Assembly (NCBI GenBank): GCA_964439435.1
Contig: CAYTOF010000029.1
Location: 1-27,595, forward strand
Origin: CAYTOF01 sp964439435
GTDB lineage: Bacteria; Bacillota; Clostridia; Oscillospirales; QAMX01
Direction of reading: 5' to 3'
DNA length: 27,595 nucleotides
Each line of letters opens with the position of its first letter. Positions within the stretch are counted from its first letter, which is position 1. Under the pieces are notes generated by a model, which searched no databases, was not told where the DNA came from, and saw only the letters and a list, made by a program, of their open reading frames with translations. The translations under genes and the position numbers were made by a program. Below are positions 25,289 through 27,595 of this stretch, one piece after another.

Positions 25289-26239
25289 TTAATTGCAATC
25301 CGGTATAAGCTCACCTGCCAACTCTTCCATAAAAAAGAGGGTTCCGGGCTTTGTTGGTACAAATGATGAAGGCACCCAAATGTCCGGGCTGTAATTAAGT
25401 GTCATTTTAAATGACATCCCTTGCCACTGCATACCACGTGACAAAATTCCATCTGCCCCACCAATCATACGATTTGAGCGAAGAAACAGTCCCGGACCGA
25501 CTGTATTTGCCCTGCAAGGTACAAGTGTTGTCCGACTTTTAAAAGAAGTGATGGCATTTTGTTCTATTGTCAATGGATGCAGCATTGCCGCAATTCTATG
25601 TGTCTGTGATGCCCACTCCTCAACTGATGAGAATTCCTCCGCAAAATGCGGTTCCCAAAAGGCAATATGACACATACGCCCTATGCCATAAACAGTGACA
25701 AGCCTGCCCCCACGTGCTATTAGAGCATCTATTTTTTCGGCATAAGTGGGCAAGTTTGCAAATGTCGCAAAATTTCTCTGTTTGGCAGGGACTGTCTGCG
25801 CTCCCAGTGGACCATAAAAGGCATTTTCCATGGCAGATTGAAAAGATCCCGGGTTTGACGGATCCAATGTACGTCCATCCGAGTCACTCCATTCATCCAT
25901 GTTAAATCCCCAAAGATGAGAACAGTCAACATTCCACAAATTCAAAAAATACACAATCCAACGATACATGCCCATCGGTCCAACCGGCAATATTAGTCCG
26001 AGTTCTCTGCCTGCATCGCGGCTGGTTTTAATCTCCAGCGCTATCTCATGGCCAAGCATTGTATTAAAATCTCCAATGCTTTCACAGCAAACAGGTGTGA
26101 ATTCTTCATTCCACCACGGTCTCCGAGTCAAGGTTTGATTTTTATCAAGTTCACAAATTCTGTCTATGCGCTCAAAGTCCCATCCTTTTGGATAAACATT
26201 TTCAAGTAAAGAACCTTTTAATGTTGATAGAAAGTCCAT
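25289..26239 (-). CDS. Glucosamine-6-phosphate deaminase-like protein (NagB/RpiA/DevB-like fold), divergent
   Basis: A 316-residue protein with the NagB outline. ELGLILPVGPMGMYRWIVYF (79-98) corresponds to the phosphate-loop helix. GFNMDEW (111-117) matches the FNMDEY motif with the catalytic Asp. YGIGRMCHIAFWEP (184-197) matches GIGxDGHIAFNEP, keeping H191 and E196 but with Met-Cys in place of the Asp-Gly that includes the second catalytic Asp of NagB. It is about 50 residues longer than standard NagB. The ATG at 26239 has GAGGTG. It sits between the PIG-L deacetylase (48 bases) and the sulfatase maturase (11 bases) genes. The operon context supports amino-sugar metabolism. With the changed loop it may act on another substrate or may not deaminate. 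Confidence 0.82.
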   Translation of the reverse strand: MDFLSTLKGSLLENVYPKGWDFERIDRICELDKNQTLTRRPWWNEEFTPVCCESIGDFNTMLGHEIALEIKTSRDAGRELGLILPVGPMGMYRWIVYFLNLWNVDCSHLWGFNMDEWSDSDGRTLDPSNPGSFQSAMENAFYGPLGAQTVPAKQRNFATFANLPTYAEKIDALIARGGRLVTVYGIGRMCHIAFWEPHFAEEFSSVEEWASQTHRIAAMLHPLTIEQNAITSFKSRTTLVPCRANTVGPGLFLRSNRMIGGADGILSRGMQWQGMSFKMTLNYSPDIWVPSSFVPTKPGTLFFMEELAGELIPDCN

Positions 26240-26287
26240 TTTTTCACCTCAAATAATTATATTTCATAAGCATTTATATCTTTTGTT

Positions 26288-26995
26288 CTACGGCAAAATC
26301 CGTTCAACATTAATCCGTGGCCATGCTTCGCAGCGCACAAATCCTTCCGCAAAACCAACACCACATTGCAATCCCCTAAATTTTGAGCATGTTTTGACAA
26401 AATCAAGAAAATCTATACCATCATGTTCAAGCATCCACTTTATCTGGCTTTCATGACAGTTAAGAGCATCTACTTTAATGTCTATACAATCCGTTATGTC
26501 GACATATTCAGTGGGCAGGAAATTTACTCCTGCAAGTGTGTCCATATAATATATTGGGCACACTTTTTCATACGCAGGTACATCGGGGATGTAGTGCGGT
26601 ACAGAGGACGAAAATGATGCGTTGAAGACAAGCCGGCCTGTCTGTACATGATCTCGCATATAGTCTTGAGGTGCGTGTGTGATGATTAAATCCGGTTTGA
26701 CATATCTGATGATTCGAACAAGCTTCATCACCGTTTCTTCATCGAACTCACTTACCGCAAGATCATCTACGTCCAAATTGAAAACCTCACGTGCTCCGAG
26801 CTTGACCCCGGCATTTTCTGCTTCCTTTGTCCTGATGACGGCCAGTTCCTCTTTCTCGATTACAGCATGTCCATAGCAGCCATTTGCAACATGTGCACAA
26901 AACACATCATCTCCTCGCAAAGCATATTTTGCAAGTGTTCCTCCGCAACCAATCTCAATGTCGTCGGGATGACAACCTACTGCAAGAATTCGCAT
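26288..26995 (-). CDS. PIG-L/LmbE family deacetylase
   Basis: A 235-residue zinc-dependent deacetylase that typically removes N-acetyl from GlcNAc-containing compounds. AVGCHPDDIEIGCGGT carries the HPDD motif (H9, D11, D12), and DYMRDHVQTGR (111-121) gives the third zinc ligand H116. The Rossmann-like core is normal in length, and no signal peptide is visible. The ATG at 26995 is preceded by AAGGAGA. It is the first gene of the operon with the NagB-like protein and anSME. A deacetylase followed by a deaminase-like protein is a logical order for amino-sugar breakdown, although the true substrate is unknown. Confidence 0.9.
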   Translation of the reverse strand: MRILAVGCHPDDIEIGCGGTLAKYALRGDDVFCAHVANGCYGHAVIEKEELAVIRTKEAENAGVKLGAREVFNLDVDDLAVSEFDEETVMKLVRIIRYVKPDLIITHAPQDYMRDHVQTGRLVFNASFSSSVPHYIPDVPAYEKVCPIYYMDTLAGVNFLPTEYVDITDCIDIKVDALNCHESQIKWMLEHDGIDFLDFVKTCSKFRGLQCGVGFAEGFVRCEAWPRINVERILP

Positions 26996-27086
26996 TGTCC
27001 TATTCTCCTTTATACATCCATATACATCGCTTAAATTTCCACTGGCAAAGGAAGCCCATCTTCTGACCCTCTCTGTTTATAAAACT

Positions 27087-27111
27087 ATTATATCATAAAT
27101 TGCCGATTCTG
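27087..27111 (-). promoter_or_regulatory. Probable promoter of the PIG-L/NagB-like/anSME operon
   Basis: On the - strand, TATAAT (27087-27092) is exact. The best -35 is a TTGCTA with an over-long 19-base spacer, so the promoter may be weak or activator-dependent. Confidence 0.45.
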
Positions 27112-27126
27112 TAGCAAAGAAAATCA

Positions 27127-27155
27127 TTGTAGATTATATACAACTATGGTATACT
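27127..27155 (+). promoter_or_regulatory. Promoter of the truncated GH67N/DUF4838-like gene
   Basis: TTGTAG (27127-27132), a 17-base spacer and TATACT (27150-27155), 43 bases ahead of the TTG start. It is divergent from the PIG-L operon promoter. Confidence 0.65.
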
Positions 27156-27197
27156 GACGATGAAAAACTTGATTTTCACTTAGGAGGTGTATTTGCT

Positions 27198-27595
27198 TTG
27201 TCAAAGATAAAAATAAACATTAAAAGCGCGTCTCGCACAGCGCTCTTTGCTTTAGAAGAATTAAAAAAATATATGCGTATGATGGATCCAAGTGTTGGAT
27301 TTCTCTTAGCCATCGGAGGTATAACTTTAGAAGTCGCTCCTGAGGCATTTGCTTATTTTGAAATTGACCTGAAAGATCCTGTACTTGATGATGCAGTGCA
27401 TATTGATGTTGAAAATGGCAAAGGTATAATAATCGGGTCAAACCCGCGAGCTCTCCTTATCGCTGTATATAAATTTCTTGAATTGAACGGAGTTGCATTT
27501 GTTAAACCGGGCTCACTTGGGGATATAGTGCCAAAAATGAATTGTCATAACCTTCACGGTAAATATACGCACGCAGCATCGTATCGACACAGAGG
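27198..27595 (+). CDS. N-terminal part of a putative glycoside hydrolase with a GH67N/DUF4838-like domain (partial, TTG start)
   Basis: AGGAGGTG at 27182-27189 is eight bases before TTG 27198, which opens a frame that stays open for 132 codons to the window edge. No ATG is found in frame until far inside, so TTG is the likely start. The chain begins MSKIKINIKSASRTALFALE and continues through HIDVENGKGIIIGSNPRALL and AVYKFLELNGVAFVKPGSLG. A strand of self-generated sugar-binding type, an IIIGSNPRALLIAVYKFLE helix and a following VKPG are typical of the N-terminal domain shared by GH67, GH20b and DUF4838 proteins. No signal peptide is present. The catalytic barrel lies outside the window. Confidence 0.7.
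   Translation, partial: MSKIKINIKSASRTALFALEELKKYMRMMDPSVGFLLAIGGITLEVAPEAFAYFEIDLKDPVLDDAVHIDVENGKGIIIGSNPRALLIAVYKFLELNGVAFVKPGSLGDIVPKMNCHNLHGKYTHAASYRHR

Noticed and set aside
25278..25298. Upstream TTG start for the sulfatase maturase
   Set aside because: It would overlap the previous stop codon and place the RBS AAAGAGG inside the gene; ATG 25277 is correctly spaced.
1..27595. Prophage, insertion sequence, CRISPR or defence system
   Set aside because: No transposase, integrase, terminal inverted repeats, regularly spaced repeats, cas genes or methylase were seen on either strand.

Overview
The window looks like a chromosomal segment of a low-GC Gram-positive anaerobe, probably a gut Clostridia-type Firmicute. 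The reasons are the AGGAGG-type ribosome binding sites, sigma-A-like promoters with 17-bp spacers, a bacterial-type ProRS, a MsmX-like ABC ATPase, an anaerobic sulfatase-maturating enzyme and several intracellular sugar enzymes. No rRNA, tRNA, CRISPR array, phage or insertion sequence is visible. All family names come from reading motifs by eye, with no database search.

Region 1 (1-7163, + strand) is a translation block. It holds the 3' end of an unidentified gene, rlmB, a 779-residue membrane protein that looks like a catalytically dead P1B-type ATPase, proS, and an EF-G paralogue with its own promoter. A bidirectional terminator separates it from region 2.

Region 2 (7286-17023, mostly - strand) mixes housekeeping and sugar genes: a MsmX/UgpC-type ABC ATPase, a threonyl-tRNA synthetase without a TGS domain behind a long structured leader, an FAD-dependent oxidoreductase, rpsT, ilvE, a PTS_EIIC_2 membrane protein and a cytoplasmic beta-helix protein. 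One divergent + strand gene (12201-12971) encodes a protein with a nuclease-like core and a C-terminal winged helix.

Region 3 (17157-27595) looks like a carbohydrate-catabolism neighbourhood. It contains an amidohydrolase, a sugar isomerase/epimerase translationally coupled to a sirtuin, a GH20-like TIM barrel, a MarR regulator with a palindromic operator in its own promoter, a GHL6/fucosidase-like hydrolase, and a three-gene operon of PIG-L deacetylase, NagB-like protein and anaerobic sulfatase maturase. A divergent, truncated gene with a GH67N/DUF4838-like N-terminus follows. None of the putative hydrolases shows a signal peptide, which suggests intracellular processing of imported amino-sugar or sulfated oligosaccharides. 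The transporter and the sulfatase substrate are not in the window.

Several starts were moved from the longest frame to the codon that has a proper Shine-Dalgarno sequence (3264, 8398, 12079, 14753, 17217, 20405, 25277, 27198). The most novel candidates are the pseudo-P-type ATPase, the nuclease-like/wHTH orphan, and the deacetylase/NagB-like/maturase operon with an altered NagB active-site loop.
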